From an uncultured Bacteroidales bacterium (GTDB taxonomy: Bacteria; Bacteroidota; Bacteroidia; Bacteroidales; Paludibacteraceae): a DNA stretch of 64,000 bases. The notes under the pieces are model-generated. The model was not told the origin of the DNA and made no database searches. It saw only the letters and a list, made by a program, of their open reading frames with translations. Position 1 is the stretch's first letter. Each line of letters starts with the position of its first letter. The position numbers and the translations under genes are program-made. Positions 1-8,671 of this stretch are shown here, one piece after another. The stretch is taken from contig CASDOZ010000010.1 of assembly GCA_949282265.1 (NCBI GenBank), positions 27,190-91,189 of the forward strand, given 5' to 3'.

Positions 1-50
1 CTTGAAAAAGGAAAGTGCTGAAAATTAAGCCTTTTCCGTGACTGGAAAAT

Positions 51-92
51 AAAAGAAAGGCTGGCTGGATTATTCCGGCCAGCCTTTCTTTT
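51..92. terminator. Bidirectional intrinsic terminator
   Basis: A perfect 15-bp inverted repeat (51-65 with 78-92) starts with an A-rich run and ends in CTTTCTTTT, so it can terminate in both directions. Three or four further pairs can form inside the loop. It lies just beyond the stop of kdsB (minus strand) and probably also ends a plus-strand gene located before the window. Confidence 0.85.
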
Positions 93-119
93 ACCGTACT
101 TTCACACAAACATCCCGTT

Positions 120-866
120 TCAATCAATCAACTTCAACGCTTGTTCCATATCAGCCGGGGTATCAATACCGATACTGCAAGCCGTCGAAATGCCGACTTT
201 GATTTTGTATCCGTTCTCAATCCAACGCAATTGCTCCAGCGATTCCGCCAACTCCAACGGCGATTGAGGCAAGCGGGTTATCTCCTCCAAAATATCAGCC
301 CGATATGCGTACATGCCTATATGGTGGTAATACTGATGCGACTGCAACCATTCCATATGGTGTAGCCCGCGCTTGTATGGAATAATGGAACGGCTGAAAT
401 ATATTGCCTCATGGCTTTTTTCGGAAAAAATAATTTTGGGCGTATTAGGGTCGAATAATTCATCAAACGTACTGTCCGGGCCATAAGGCTTGGCCAATGT
501 CGCAATTTGCGTGTCGCCTGTGTCAAAACAAGCCTTAATGGCTTCGATTTGTTCCGGCTGTATAAAAGGTTCATCTCCTTGGATATTAATAATGACATCG
601 GCTTCATAGCCGCATTTCCGGTATGCTTCATAACAGCGGTCGGTGCCGCTGCGGTGCTTGTCCGATGTCATAATGGCTTGCCCGCCAAAAGCAGCCACAG
701 CATCGGCTATGCGTTGGTCGTCCGTGGCGACACAAACCTTGTCCAAAGCCTTTCCCACCTGTTCATAAACCCGCTGTATCATGGGTTTTCCTTTCATGTC
801 GGCCAGAGGCTTGCCCGGGAAACGCGTCGAAGCATAACGCGCCGGTATGATTCCAATAAAATTCAT
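120..866 (-). CDS. kdsB: 3-deoxy-manno-octulosonate cytidylyltransferase (CMP-Kdo synthetase)
   Basis: The product activates Kdo with CTP to give CMP-Kdo, the donor for the inner core of lipid A-linked glycans; it acts in the cytoplasm. The 248-residue length is normal for KdsB. The N-terminus IPARYASTRFPGKPL is the nucleotide-binding signature of the family, followed by the CVATDD and INIQGDEPFI motifs around residues 45-100 that contact the nucleotide and metal. The ATG start overlaps the stop of the upstream nnrD gene by 4 nt (ATGA), which suggests translational coupling. A terminator follows immediately. Nothing about the protein is unusual. Confidence 0.96.
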   Translation of the reverse strand: MNFIGIIPARYASTRFPGKPLADMKGKPMIQRVYEQVGKALDKVCVATDDQRIADAVAAFGGQAIMTSDKHRSGTDRCYEAYRKCGYEADVIINIQGDEPFIQPEQIEAIKACFDTGDTQIATLAKPYGPDSTFDELFDPNTPKIIFSEKSHEAIYFSRSIIPYKRGLHHMEWLQSHQYYHHIGMYAYRADILEEITRLPQSPLELAESLEQLRWIENGYKIKVGISTACSIGIDTPADMEQALKLID

Positions 867-1711
867 GATTCCTGTATATTTAGTTGTTGTATGATGTCTG
901 AAGCAATCAGTGCTTCCTGCTTTTTGTACTTGAGCACTGCATCGCCGGCTTTCCCGTGCATGAAAACACCTTTTATGGCTGCCTCCTCCGGCGAATACCC
1001 CTGCGCAAGCAAACCACCGATGATTCCGGCCAACACATCCCCGCTGCCAGCCGTCGCCATTCCCGGATTGCCGGTTGTATTTTTATATAATTTACCCGAT
1101 GGAACGGCAACCAATGTTCCGACTCCTTTCAGCAGAATTACAAGTCCGTATTTCGCAGAAGCAGCCCGCAAAGTGCGTATGCGCTCGTCCGGCTCTCTGG
1201 CAGTCCCGAACAGCCGCTCAAATTCCTTGACATGCGGTGTCAATATTGACCCTTCCGGAAGCAGGTCCAACCAGTCCTTATGCGCGGAAATCAAGTTCAG
1301 GGCATCGGCGTCCACAACGCATGGCATGTGCAAACGCGGAAGCAGGTCGGACAACATGTGTGCCGTCTGTTCATGCGTGCCGATTCCCGGCCCGATGACT
1401 AATGTGGCGTATCTGCCAATGTCGCCGACGGCAGAAATCCGCCCTTCCTCCACATCCGAGACAAACATGGCTTCCGGCAGCGCCGTCTGCAAAATAATCC
1501 GGTTGCAAGCAGGACCATGCACAGTAACCATGCCGCAACCGCTACGCAACGCAGCATGTGCCGCCAGCAACGATGCGCCGGCCATACCCTTGCTTCCGGC
1601 AACAACCAGCAGGTGGCCGAACGTCCCTTTATGGGCGTTGAGCGGGCGCGCCTTATCGGGCAATATGCCTTCATTCAAAAAAATACAGTCTCTTTCAGCC
1701 GTATATATCAT
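863..1711 (-). CDS. nnrD: ADP/ATP-dependent NAD(P)HX dehydratase (stand-alone)
   Basis: This enzyme of the ribokinase-like superfamily repairs hydrated NADH and NADPH by nucleotide-dependent dehydration. Family signatures are GHLLVVAGSKGMAG near residues 32-45, the VIGPGIG turn near 105-111, DADALNL near 134-140, TPHVKEF near 158-164 and AGSGDVLAG near 221-229 with the catalytic Asp at about 225. The 282-residue protein has only the dehydratase domain. In many bacteria, including many Bacteroidota, it is fused behind the NnrE epimerase; no epimerase domain lies upstream here, because the gene begins at the intergenic region. It overlaps kdsB by 4 nt and probably shares its transcript. Confidence 0.93.
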   Translation of the reverse strand: MIYTAERDCIFLNEGILPDKARPLNAHKGTFGHLLVVAGSKGMAGASLLAAHAALRSGCGMVTVHGPACNRIILQTALPEAMFVSDVEEGRISAVGDIGRYATLVIGPGIGTHEQTAHMLSDLLPRLHMPCVVDADALNLISAHKDWLDLLPEGSILTPHVKEFERLFGTAREPDERIRTLRAASAKYGLVILLKGVGTLVAVPSGKLYKNTTGNPGMATAGSGDVLAGIIGGLLAQGYSPEEAAIKGVFMHGKAGDAVLKYKKQEALIASDIIQQLNIQES

Positions 1712-1876
1712 TTAATAACGCTATTAATTCTGCTGCAAATATAGTGATAAATCAAGAATGTGTACACAATCCCTGCAGAATAGGTAATAAAAAGCATTAC
1801 CATTAATATCTGCCAACAACAAATATTCGAAACTTGTAAAAAAACAAAAAATCACCGTATTACTGTACAAAATCCG

Positions 1877-1884
1877 TATCTTTG
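1877..1884 (+). promoter_or_regulatory. Bacteroidales -7 box TATCTTTG for the redox operon
   Basis: TATCTTTG matches the TAnnTTTG consensus used by the Bacteroidota primary sigma factor. It lies 66 nt before the ATG of the iron-sulfur protein in the divergent region shared with nnrD. I do not see a clean TTTG box about 20 nt upstream, so the promoter may be weak or assisted. Confidence 0.45.
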
Positions 1885-1950
1885 TTGCTGGTATAATGCT
1901 TTTTAGTAGGCAGATTACTTACTGTGTGATTAGATTATCAGTTTTAAGTT

Positions 1951-3450
1951 ATGTTGCGAAAAATCAGAAGGACGCTCGCTGTATTGTCTATTGCGTTGCT
2001 CACCTTGTTGTTCCTTGATTTTACGGGAACATTGCATGTTTGGTTCGGCTGGTTGGCCGACATACAGTTCGTACCGGCCGTTTTGGCGCTGAATGCGGCT
2101 GTTATCGTCGGACTGCTTGTCCTAACATTGCTTTTTGGACGCGTATATTGCTCCGTTATTTGCCCGTTGGGCATATTCCAGGACATTATTTCGTATGTCA
2201 GCGGCTTGCGCCGCCGCAAACGGCACCGTTTCTCCTACTCTCCTGCCATAAATTGGCTGCGCTATATTTTCCTTGCCTTGTTCATAGTCGCCTTGGCGGC
2301 CGGCTTCGCATCATTTGCATCCCTGATTGACCCATACGCGGCATACGGGCGCATGGCCTCCCATTTACTGGCACCGGTTTACCGTTGGGGAAATAATTTA
2401 TTGGCCGGCATGGCCGAAAAACTTGACAGCTATGCTTTTTACAATACGGAAATATGGCTGAAAAGTTTGCCTGTGTTGATAGTCGCCATTGCAACCTTGG
2501 TTGTACTATGCGTATTGGCATGGAGGAACGGCCGCACTTATTGCAATACGGTTTGTCCTGTGGGCACAGTATTGGGCTTTATATCACGCTATTCCCTGTT
2601 CCGTCCGGTCATCGACACGGAAAAATGTACACACTGCCATCTGTGTTCACGGACGTGCAAAGCATCGTGCATAGATTCGGAACACACACAAATCGATTAT
2701 TCACGGTGCGTAGCATGCATGGATTGCTTGGACACATGCCGCCAAAAAGCGATTACATATCGGAGCCGTTTCCGAATGGGAAAAGCACATGCAACAGAAA
2801 CGACAAGCGCTGCACAACCGGACAAAGAACGCCGCCGGTTCTTGTCCACAACGGTCCTGCTTGCAACTTCTGCCGTCCTGAAAGCACAGGAAAAAAAAGT
2901 GGACGGCGGACTGGCCGTAATTGAGGACAAAAAAATTCCGGCACGTGCCACACGCCTGACACCGCCCGGCTCATTGGATACACAGCATTTTGCACAACAT
3001 TGCATAGCATGTCAGTTATGCGTTTCCGCTTGTCCGAACCAAGTGTTGCGGCCCTCGTCCGATTTACGCACATTCATGCAGCCGGAAATGTCCTACGAAC
3101 GCGGTTATTGCCGTCCCGAATGTACAGAATGTTCTAAAGTATGTCCGGCCGGTGCCATTCTCCCGATTACACCAGCAGAGAAATCGGCCATCCAAATCGG
3201 ACACGCCGTCTGGATTGCCAATAATTGCGTAGTGCTGACAGATGGCGTGGCGTGCGGTAATTGCGCCCGTCATTGTCCGACCGGCGCCATCAGCATGCTG
3301 CCTTACGTGGCGGAAGATGCATCCTCTCCGAAAATTCCCGTGGTAAATACGGAACGGTGCATCGGTTGCGGTGCGTGCGAGAATTTATGTCCGGCACGGC
3401 CGTTCAGTGCCATTTATGTGGAAGGGCACGAAGTGCACAGGACAATATAA
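1951..3450 (+). CDS. NapH-NapG-like fused membrane polyferredoxin
   Basis: This 499-residue protein joins two redox modules. Residues 1-270 resemble NapH: several membrane helices, two CxxxCP motifs (C67/C71 and C198/C202) and two cytoplasmic ferredoxin motifs starting at C226 and C253. Residues 294-312 read like a twin-arginine signal (ERRRFLSTT then a hydrophobic stretch). The remainder resembles NapG, with the PPG(S/A) approach and four Cys-rich sites near HCIACQLCVSACP, CRPECTECSKVCP, CGNCARHCP and CIGCGACENLCP. The NapH and NapG assignments are by family pattern. No nitrate reductase is nearby, so it likely moves electrons from the membrane quinone pool to the next gene product, a Tat-exported oxidoreductase; that is inference. 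Confidence 0.85.
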   Translation: MLRKIRRTLAVLSIALLTLLFLDFTGTLHVWFGWLADIQFVPAVLALNAAVIVGLLVLTLLFGRVYCSVICPLGIFQDIISYVSGLRRRKRHRFSYSPAINWLRYIFLALFIVALAAGFASFASLIDPYAAYGRMASHLLAPVYRWGNNLLAGMAEKLDSYAFYNTEIWLKSLPVLIVAIATLVVLCVLAWRNGRTYCNTVCPVGTVLGFISRYSLFRPVIDTEKCTHCHLCSRTCKASCIDSEHTQIDYSRCVACMDCLDTCRQKAITYRSRFRMGKAHATETTSAAQPDKERRRFLSTTVLLATSAVLKAQEKKVDGGLAVIEDKKIPARATRLTPPGSLDTQHFAQHCIACQLCVSACPNQVLRPSSDLRTFMQPEMSYERGYCRPECTECSKVCPAGAILPITPAEKSAIQIGHAVWIANNCVVLTDGVACGNCARHCPTGAISMLPYVAEDASSPKIPVVNTERCIGCGACENLCPARPFSAIYVEGHEVHRTI

Positions 3451-3475
3451 TTTCAACAATAAAAACGGAAACATT

Positions 3476-4861
3476 ATGAGCGAAGAACATAACAAAGACA
3501 TGAACCGGCGTGATTTCCTGAAAATCGTAGGCATTAGCGCAGCGACCAGCACATCGCTATTTTACGGCTGTAACGGGAAAAACGGGAATACAACGGATGC
3601 TGCCGCACAAACAGCCGTGCCGGCTGACAAAATGACTTTCCGCACATCCAAACGGGGCGACCGCGTTTCATTGTTGGGCTACGGCTGTATGCGTTGGCCG
3701 ACCATGCCGGCTGCCGATGCTTCGGGCAATGTCATCGACCAGGACAAAGTAAACCGTCTGGTGGATTATGCCATTGCACACGGCGTGAACTATTTCGACA
3801 CATCGCCGGTGTACGTACAAGGATTCTCGGAGAAATCGACAGGACTTGCCTTGAAACGCCACCCGCGCGAAAAACTTTTCATTGCGACCAAGCTGTCCAA
3901 CTTCCAGAACAGCACGCGGAGCAATTCCATGGCCATGTATGAACAGTCGTTCAAGGACCTGCAAGTCGATTACATCGATTATTACCTGCTGCACTCAGTC
4001 GGGAACGGAGGCATGGAAACCTTCCGAGCACGCTACATCGACAACGGCATGTTAGACTTCCTGCTGGAAGAACGCGCAAAAGGACGCATCCGCAATTTGG
4101 GCTTCTCGTTCCACGGCACAGTCGATGTGTTCGACCAAGTTCTGGCTTTGGATGATTACGTGCATTGGGATTTCGTGCAAATCCAAATGAACTATGTGGA
4201 CTGGCGCCATGCTTCGGGCCGCAACGTAAATGCGGAATATTTGTACGGTGAATTAGTGAAACGTGGCATTCCGGCCGTCATCATGGAGCCCTTGCTGGGC
4301 GGACGTTTGTCCAACGTGCCGGAACATATCATGCTGCGCCTAAAACAGCAGCGGCCGCAAGACAGCGTGGCATCGTGGGCATTCCGGTTCGCAGGTTCAT
4401 ATCCGAACGTACTGACCGTATTGAGCGGAATGACCTACATGGAACATCTGCAAGATAACATCCGCACATATTCGCCCTTGCAGCCACTGACGGATGAAGA
4501 AAAAATCTTTCTGGAAGAAACGGCACAGCTAATGATAAAATACCCGACAATCCCGTGCAACGAATGCCAGTATTGTATGCCATGCCCTTACGGCATAGAC
4601 ATTCCGTCCATTTTAGTGCATTACAACAAATGTGTAAATGAAGGCAGTATCCCGCGTAGCCGCCAGGATGAGAACTACCGGAAAGCCCGCCGCGCCTATC
4701 TGGTCGGCTATGACCGGAGCGTGCCCAAATTGCGGCAGGCAAACCATTGTATCGGTTGCGGACAATGTTCGCCGCATTGCCCGCAAAGCATCGATATTCC
4801 GAAAGAACTGCACCGCATCGACCATTTTGTGGAACAACTGAAACAAGGCACACTGCCATGA
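3476..4861 (+). CDS. Tat-exported aldo/keto reductase with C-terminal ferredoxin sites
   Basis: I start this at the ATG at 3476, 25 nt after the preceding stop, because it gives a proper Tat leader: N-R-R-D-F-L-K at residues 10-16, a hydrophobic stretch and a possible lipobox Cys at 32. The 461-residue protein has an aldo/keto reductase barrel (DTSPVY with the catalytic Tyr region, then FIATKL with the Lys). It ends in iron-sulfur motifs CNECQYCMPCP and CIGCGQCSPHCP. Members of this Fe-S aldo/keto reductase family are common in anaerobes, but the physiological substrate is unknown. It sits between a membrane polyferredoxin and a DUF1893 gene, and tatA/tatC are 1.1 kb downstream. Export of a folded Fe-S enzyme fits the Tat route. 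Confidence 0.88.
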   Translation: MSEEHNKDMNRRDFLKIVGISAATSTSLFYGCNGKNGNTTDAAAQTAVPADKMTFRTSKRGDRVSLLGYGCMRWPTMPAADASGNVIDQDKVNRLVDYAIAHGVNYFDTSPVYVQGFSEKSTGLALKRHPREKLFIATKLSNFQNSTRSNSMAMYEQSFKDLQVDYIDYYLLHSVGNGGMETFRARYIDNGMLDFLLEERAKGRIRNLGFSFHGTVDVFDQVLALDDYVHWDFVQIQMNYVDWRHASGRNVNAEYLYGELVKRGIPAVIMEPLLGGRLSNVPEHIMLRLKQQRPQDSVASWAFRFAGSYPNVLTVLSGMTYMEHLQDNIRTYSPLQPLTDEEKIFLEETAQLMIKYPTIPCNECQYCMPCPYGIDIPSILVHYNKCVNEGSIPRSRQDENYRKARRAYLVGYDRSVPKLRQANHCIGCGQCSPHCPQSIDIPKELHRIDHFVEQLKQGTLP

Positions 4862-5268
4862 ACGATTTGATCCAACGTTTGCACGAGGGCGGATATTCGT
4901 GCGTCATTTACAACAAAGGCAAAACAGCCGCCTTTACCCGCCGCGGGGTAATAGATTTGTTTGAATTGCTGGCAAAAGAGCCGGACTTCCTGCGGGGAGC
5001 ATCGGTTGCAGACAAAGTTGTTGGAAAAGGAGCGGCGGCCTTGATGTTGCTGGGCGGCGTAAGCCGGTTGCACGCCAATGTCATTAGCACGCCGGCCTTG
5101 GAATTGCTGAAAAACAGTTGTTTGAAAGTAACTTACGGACAGTCAGTACCTCATGTGCAAAATAGGACAAAGACAGACTGGTGCCCGGTAGAGAAATTGT
5201 GCTACAACTTACATACGCCGCAGGAAATGTTCGAAGCGATACGCACATTCTTGGATGCACAGAAATAA
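4858..5268 (+). CDS. DUF1893 family protein
   Basis: The ATG at 4858 overlaps the stop of the aldo/keto reductase gene (ATGA), giving a 136-residue protein; this start is chosen over longer readings because of the overlap. The sequence matches the DUF1893 pattern: CVIYNKGK near residue 17, ADKVVGKGAA near the centre and a late WCPVEKLC pair of cysteines. No signal peptide or membrane helix is seen, so it is probably cytoplasmic. The function of the family is not known to me. Tight coupling to the Fe-S genes suggests a maturation or accessory role, which is inference only. Confidence 0.8.
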   Translation: MNDLIQRLHEGGYSCVIYNKGKTAAFTRRGVIDLFELLAKEPDFLRGASVADKVVGKGAAALMLLGGVSRLHANVISTPALELLKNSCLKVTYGQSVPHVQNRTKTDWCPVEKLCYNLHTPQEMFEAIRTFLDAQK

Positions 5269-5362
5269 AGAAGCGGAAATGTCCTTACCCATATCCTATA
5301 TCAAATTTTGTTTCTGTGTTGCCAGATATATAGAATTTGTAGAATCGTCCGGCAAAATTAGG

Positions 5363-5390
5363 TATATTTGAATAAGATTTATTACTTTTG
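5363..5390 (+). promoter_or_regulatory. Two candidate -7 boxes for the ECF-tatA-tatC operon
   Basis: TATATTTG (5363-5370) and TACTTTTG (5383-5390) both fit TAnnTTTG and lie 60-87 nt before the ATG of the ECF S-component gene. A TTTG at 5336-5339 is 23 nt upstream of the first box. The 181-nt gap separates the redox operon from the tat operon. Confidence 0.45.
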
Positions 5391-5449
5391 TTCGGTAAAA
5401 ACCGGCTTCCGCACGGATATAACCAATAACGAATAATAAACAGACAAGT

Positions 5450-5959
5450 ATGGAAAATACTGTAAAATTATATGCATTGCCTTACAGCAAATCGAAAACC
5501 TATTGGCTGGCTGGCCTTTTTATAGCCGGCAATATCGTTTTGCCCCAACTGTGCCATTTGCTGCCGCAAGGTGGCCTCGTCTGGTTGCCAATCTATTTCT
5601 TCACTTTGGTTGGAGCCTACAAATACGGCTGGAAAGTCGGATTGCTGACAGCGATATTGTCACCGTTGCTAAACTCTTGGCTATTCGGGATGCCTCCCGT
5701 TGCGGCTTTGCCGGCCATTTTGTTCAAATCGTCCATATTGGCCATTGCTGCCGGCCTCGCCGCCGCATATTTTCAGAAAGTTGCTGTTTGGACACTTGCC
5801 ATCGTCGTCCTGGGCAGCCAATTCATCGGTACAGCCTTTGAATGGCTCATCGTGCAAGATTTCCACATTGCCATACAGGATTTCCGTATCGGAATTCCGG
5901 GAATGCTCGTCCAAATTTTTGGAGGATATTTGCTAATTAACCATGTAATCAGAAAATAA
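5450..5959 (+). CDS. ECF-type transporter S component (substrate-binding membrane protein)
   Basis: This is a small integral membrane protein of 169 residues with about five hydrophobic helices. The pattern of a soluble N-terminus, [20 protein letters not shown] and a loop [19 protein letters not shown] is typical of ECF transporter S components in Bacteroidota. Such proteins bind a vitamin or metal and use a shared energizing module (EcfA, EcfA', EcfT), none of which is in the window. The substrate cannot be read from the sequence. It is 4 nt upstream of tatA and so probably on the same transcript; whether the link to Tat is functional is unclear. Confidence 0.7.
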   Translation: MENTVKLYALPYSKSKTYWLAGLFIAGNIVLPQLCHLLPQGGLVWLPIYFFTLVGAYKYGWKVGLLTAILSPLLNSWLFGMPPVAALPAILFKSSILAIAAGLAAAYFQKVAVWTLAIVVLGSQFIGTAFEWLIVQDFHIAIQDFRIGIPGMLVQIFGGYLLINHVIRK

Positions 5960-5963
5960 GATT

Positions 5964-6185
5964 ATGACAACTTTATCGGCAATTCTATTATTCGGCAATA
6001 TCGGAATTCAGGAAATTCTGGTCATTGCACTAATCATTTTGCTTTTATTCGGCGGGAAAAAGATTCCCGAACTGATGAAAGGACTTGGAAAAGGCGTTCG
6101 TAGCTTTAAAGATGGAATGAAAGAAGTGGAAAAGGACATAAAATCCGATGAAAACGCTTCTTCCGACAAAACAAAGGAACAATAG
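5964..6185 (+). CDS. tatA: Twin-arginine translocase subunit TatA/TatE family
   Basis: The 73-residue protein has the TatA layout: a short periplasmic N-terminus, one membrane helix (about residues 15-30), the FGGKKIPEL hinge, an amphipathic helix ([20 protein letters not shown]) and a charged tail. Many TatA oligomers form the variable pore through which folded, RR-signal proteins pass. It starts 4 nt after the ECF gene and stops 4 nt before tatC. No separate TatB is visible, which is common in Bacteroidota where one TatA-type protein may serve both roles. Confidence 0.93.
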   Translation: MTTLSAILLFGNIGIQEILVIALIILLLFGGKKIPELMKGLGKGVRSFKDGMKEVEKDIKSDENASSDKTKEQ

Positions 6186-6189
6186 ACCG

Positions 6190-6987
6190 ATGACCGAAGC
6201 GGAGCAAGGAAATACCATGTCCTTTTGGGACCACTTGGATGTGTTGCGGGCTGCCCTATTAAAAATCCTGGCAGTTACACTGATTTTCGGCACACTTGCA
6301 TTCGTGTTCAAAGACGTGCTTTTTTCTATCATTCTAGCTCCCAAAGAAAGCGATTTCATCGTTTATCGGCTCTTCCATTTTATCAGCACCCGACTTGGGA
6401 CACAAGCATCGCCAGACAATTTCACCATCGATTTGATAAACACGGGATTGGCACGGCAGTTTATCATGCACATGAAAGCGGCCATGTATGCCGGTTTCCT
6501 TGTAGCTTCCCCATATGCCTTGTTCCAGTTGTTCCGTTTTATCTCGCCTGCGCTTTATATAAATGAACGCAAATACGTCGTTCGGGTTGCCGGTAGCGGT
6601 TACCTTATGTTCATGTTAGGTGTCTTATTTTGTTATTTCCTGCTATTCCCGCTGACATTCCGTTTTTTAGGGACATATCAGGTAAGCGGAGAAGTGCAAA
6701 ACCTGATTTCTCTCGATTCATATATGGGAACCTTGATTACAATGAGCCTCCTAATGGGAGCCGTGTTTGAGATTCCTGTCCTTTGCTGGCTGTTCGCCAA
6801 ATTGGGTTTCCTGAAAGTTACATTCATGCGCCGCTACCGCAAGCACGCCATTGTCGCTATTCTGGTTCTGGCGGCCGTAATCACGCCTACTGCCGACATT
6901 TTCACCCTTTCGCTGGTTTCGTTGCCCATGTGGTTACTGTATGAGCTGAGCATTCTGATTGTAAAACGTACGGAGATAAAGAAGTAA
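6190..6987 (+). CDS. tatC: Sec-independent protein translocase subunit TatC
   Basis: TatC is the six-helix receptor that recognises the twin-arginine motif. The ATG at 6190, 4 nt after the tatA stop, gives 265 residues starting MTEAEQGN; the alternative start at 6148 would overlap tatA and add a non-family N-terminus. Diagnostic motifs are SFWDHLDVLR near the start (family form SxxxHLxELR), the SPYALFQLFRFISPAL segment, FxxEIPVL in the fifth helix region and the late ITPTADIFT. Its nearest evident cargo is the RR-signal aldo/keto reductase 1.3 kb upstream. Confidence 0.95.
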   Translation: MTEAEQGNTMSFWDHLDVLRAALLKILAVTLIFGTLAFVFKDVLFSIILAPKESDFIVYRLFHFISTRLGTQASPDNFTIDLINTGLARQFIMHMKAAMYAGFLVASPYALFQLFRFISPALYINERKYVVRVAGSGYLMFMLGVLFCYFLLFPLTFRFLGTYQVSGEVQNLISLDSYMGTLITMSLLMGAVFEIPVLCWLFAKLGFLKVTFMRRYRKHAIVAILVLAAVITPTADIFTLSLVSLPMWLLYELSILIVKRTEIKK

Positions 6988-7083
6988 ATATATACAACTG
7001 ACTATCAGTATATTTACATTTTACACCACTCGAACTTGAATAGAAATATTCAAATATTATGATTTATTTTATTTGTTTTTTTG

Positions 7084-7091
7084 TATCTTTG
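7084..7091 (+). promoter_or_regulatory. -7 box TATCTTTG for the sugar transferase operon
   Basis: TATCTTTG fits the Bacteroidales -7 consensus and is 44 nt before the ATG of the sugar transferase gene. The upstream region is extremely AT-rich and offers no unambiguous TTTG at the usual distance. This 148-nt gap separates the gene from tatC, so independent transcription is likely. Confidence 0.5.
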
Positions 7092-7135
7092 CGGTTGTTT
7101 TGATATGCTAACCATCTATTGAAAATTCCTCATCA

Positions 7136-8671
7136 ATGAACAAACGAATACGACAAATTTTTGCATACCGGATCAAATGGAGCTATTTGCTACTCGATAT
7201 TTGTTTGCTAGCATTGATTTTTTTTGTCATATTGCAGTTCTTTCCCCTGAGCACACCTATCCCGTTCAAAAAATACAAGACGTTCATTTTAGTCTTTTCC
7301 GTGCTTTGGGTGTTTATTAGTTATTGTGCACATCGCTATGTTTCCGTCAAGTTTCTGAAACTGCGGTCGCATTTCATGCGTTTATTCATTACCACACTGG
7401 TTGTTTTCTTGGCTTCATTACTATATGATTGGGCATTCCCACAGAAAAATCTGTCTTTTAATGTCATTCTTTGCATCACCCTGTCCGTGGCTATAACGAA
7501 TGCCATCTGCCTGTCGGTGCTTTATGCCTACAAATACGCCTTGAACATAGAGCCGGAACTAGTACGCAAACATCGCAGCCACCAACAAGTATTGTACGTG
7601 CCAGAAAAGCTGTCTGCAGAAGCTATAGCACAACGACGTGAAACCTTGGTTGCACAAACATCAGAAAACGTTTATAGCTTTTTACAGCAAAATATTGATA
7701 TAAATTCTTCCAATACGTTGTTCCTAAAATCCAAGAATTTGAATGATTTCAAGAATCTGGATTATTACCGCTACGATACAATTGTCAATTTGGAACGCTT
7801 GAACCATATCCGAGGTATAAACAAAATGTTTGGAATTGTAAATGACAAACTTCCTGACAATAGCCTATGGATATGTTGTTTCGAGCCCAAAAGTACACGT
7901 AAACGCCGTTTTCTTGCCAAATACCCACCCGTTATCAATTATATCTTATATTCCTTTGATTTCCTGTTCATGCGCGTCATGCCCAATATGTTCGCGACCA
8001 GTCGTTTATTTTTTGACATAACTGGAGGCAGGCACAGGGTTTTGTCCAAGACGGAAGTGCTTGGCCGCTTATGTTATTGCGGCTTTGAGATAGCGGCCGA
8101 GACCAAACAAAACGGGATAGTCTATGTGGTGGCACGCCGTGCTTTTACGCCCAAAACAATACAACGCCGTGTGTACGGTGCCATTATCCGCCTGAAACGC
8201 ATAGGAAAAAATGGCAAGGAATTCGATTTTTACAAGATGCGTACCATGTATCCCTATTCGGAATACTTACAAAGCTATATTTACGAAAAGAACCGTTTGC
8301 AAGAAGGCGGAAAGTTCAACCATGACATCCGCATTACATCCATGGGACGGTTCATGCGGCGTTTCTGGATTGATGAATGGCCAATGGTCATCAACCTGCT
8401 GAAAGGAGACATGAAACTGGTTGGCGTACGACCGATAAGCAAACAATATTTCAGTTTATATAGCAAGGAACTACAAGAAAAACGTATTAAATTCAAACCG
8501 GGCTTGTTACCACCTTTTTACGCCGATATGCCCAAAACATTAGAGGAAATACAGGCTTCAGAAATGAAATATTTGACAGCATGTGAACAAAAAGGAGTGT
8601 TTCTGACCGACATAACTTATTTTTGTAAAATCTTGTACAACATAATCTTCCGATGCGCACGAAGCAAATAA
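7136..8671 (+). CDS. Polyprenyl-phosphate hexose-1-phosphate transferase (WbaP/EpsE-type)
   Basis: Enzymes of this type start surface polysaccharide repeats by moving a sugar-1-phosphate from a nucleotide sugar onto undecaprenyl phosphate at the inner membrane. The 511-residue protein has four N-terminal membrane helices (within residues 15-140), a divergent middle part, and the catalytic bacterial sugar transferase domain from about residue 340: GKNGKEFDFYKMRTM, RITSMGRFMRRFWIDEWPM and DMKLVGVRPIS. The tail after KPGLLPPFYAD is characteristic of a Bacteroidales subgroup. A Wzi-like gene overlaps its end. The large polysaccharide locus at 29-46 kb has no initiating transferase, so this enzyme is a candidate for that step (inference). 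The sugar specificity cannot be read. Confidence 0.88.
   Translation: MNKRIRQIFAYRIKWSYLLLDICLLALIFFVILQFFPLSTPIPFKKYKTFILVFSVLWVFISYCAHRYVSVKFLKLRSHFMRLFITTLVVFLASLLYDWAFPQKNLSFNVILCITLSVAITNAICLSVLYAYKYALNIEPELVRKHRSHQQVLYVPEKLSAEAIAQRRETLVAQTSENVYSFLQQNIDINSSNTLFLKSKNLNDFKNLDYYRYDTIVNLERLNHIRGINKMFGIVNDKLPDNSLWICCFEPKSTRKRRFLAKYPPVINYILYSFDFLFMRVMPNMFATSRLFFDITGGRHRVLSKTEVLGRLCYCGFEIAAETKQNGIVYVVARRAFTPKTIQRRVYGAIIRLKRIGKNGKEFDFYKMRTMYPYSEYLQSYIYEKNRLQEGGKFNHDIRITSMGRFMRRFWIDEWPMVINLLKGDMKLVGVRPISKQYFSLYSKELQEKRIKFKPGLLPPFYADMPKTLEEIQASEMKYLTACEQKGVFLTDITYFCKILYNIIFRCARSK

Noticed and set aside
507-1715. 402-codon plus-strand frame opposite kdsB and nnrD
   Set aside because: It lies antisense to two well-supported genes, has no family motif and is rich in Ser/Ala/Pro as expected for the reverse frame of GC-rich codons.
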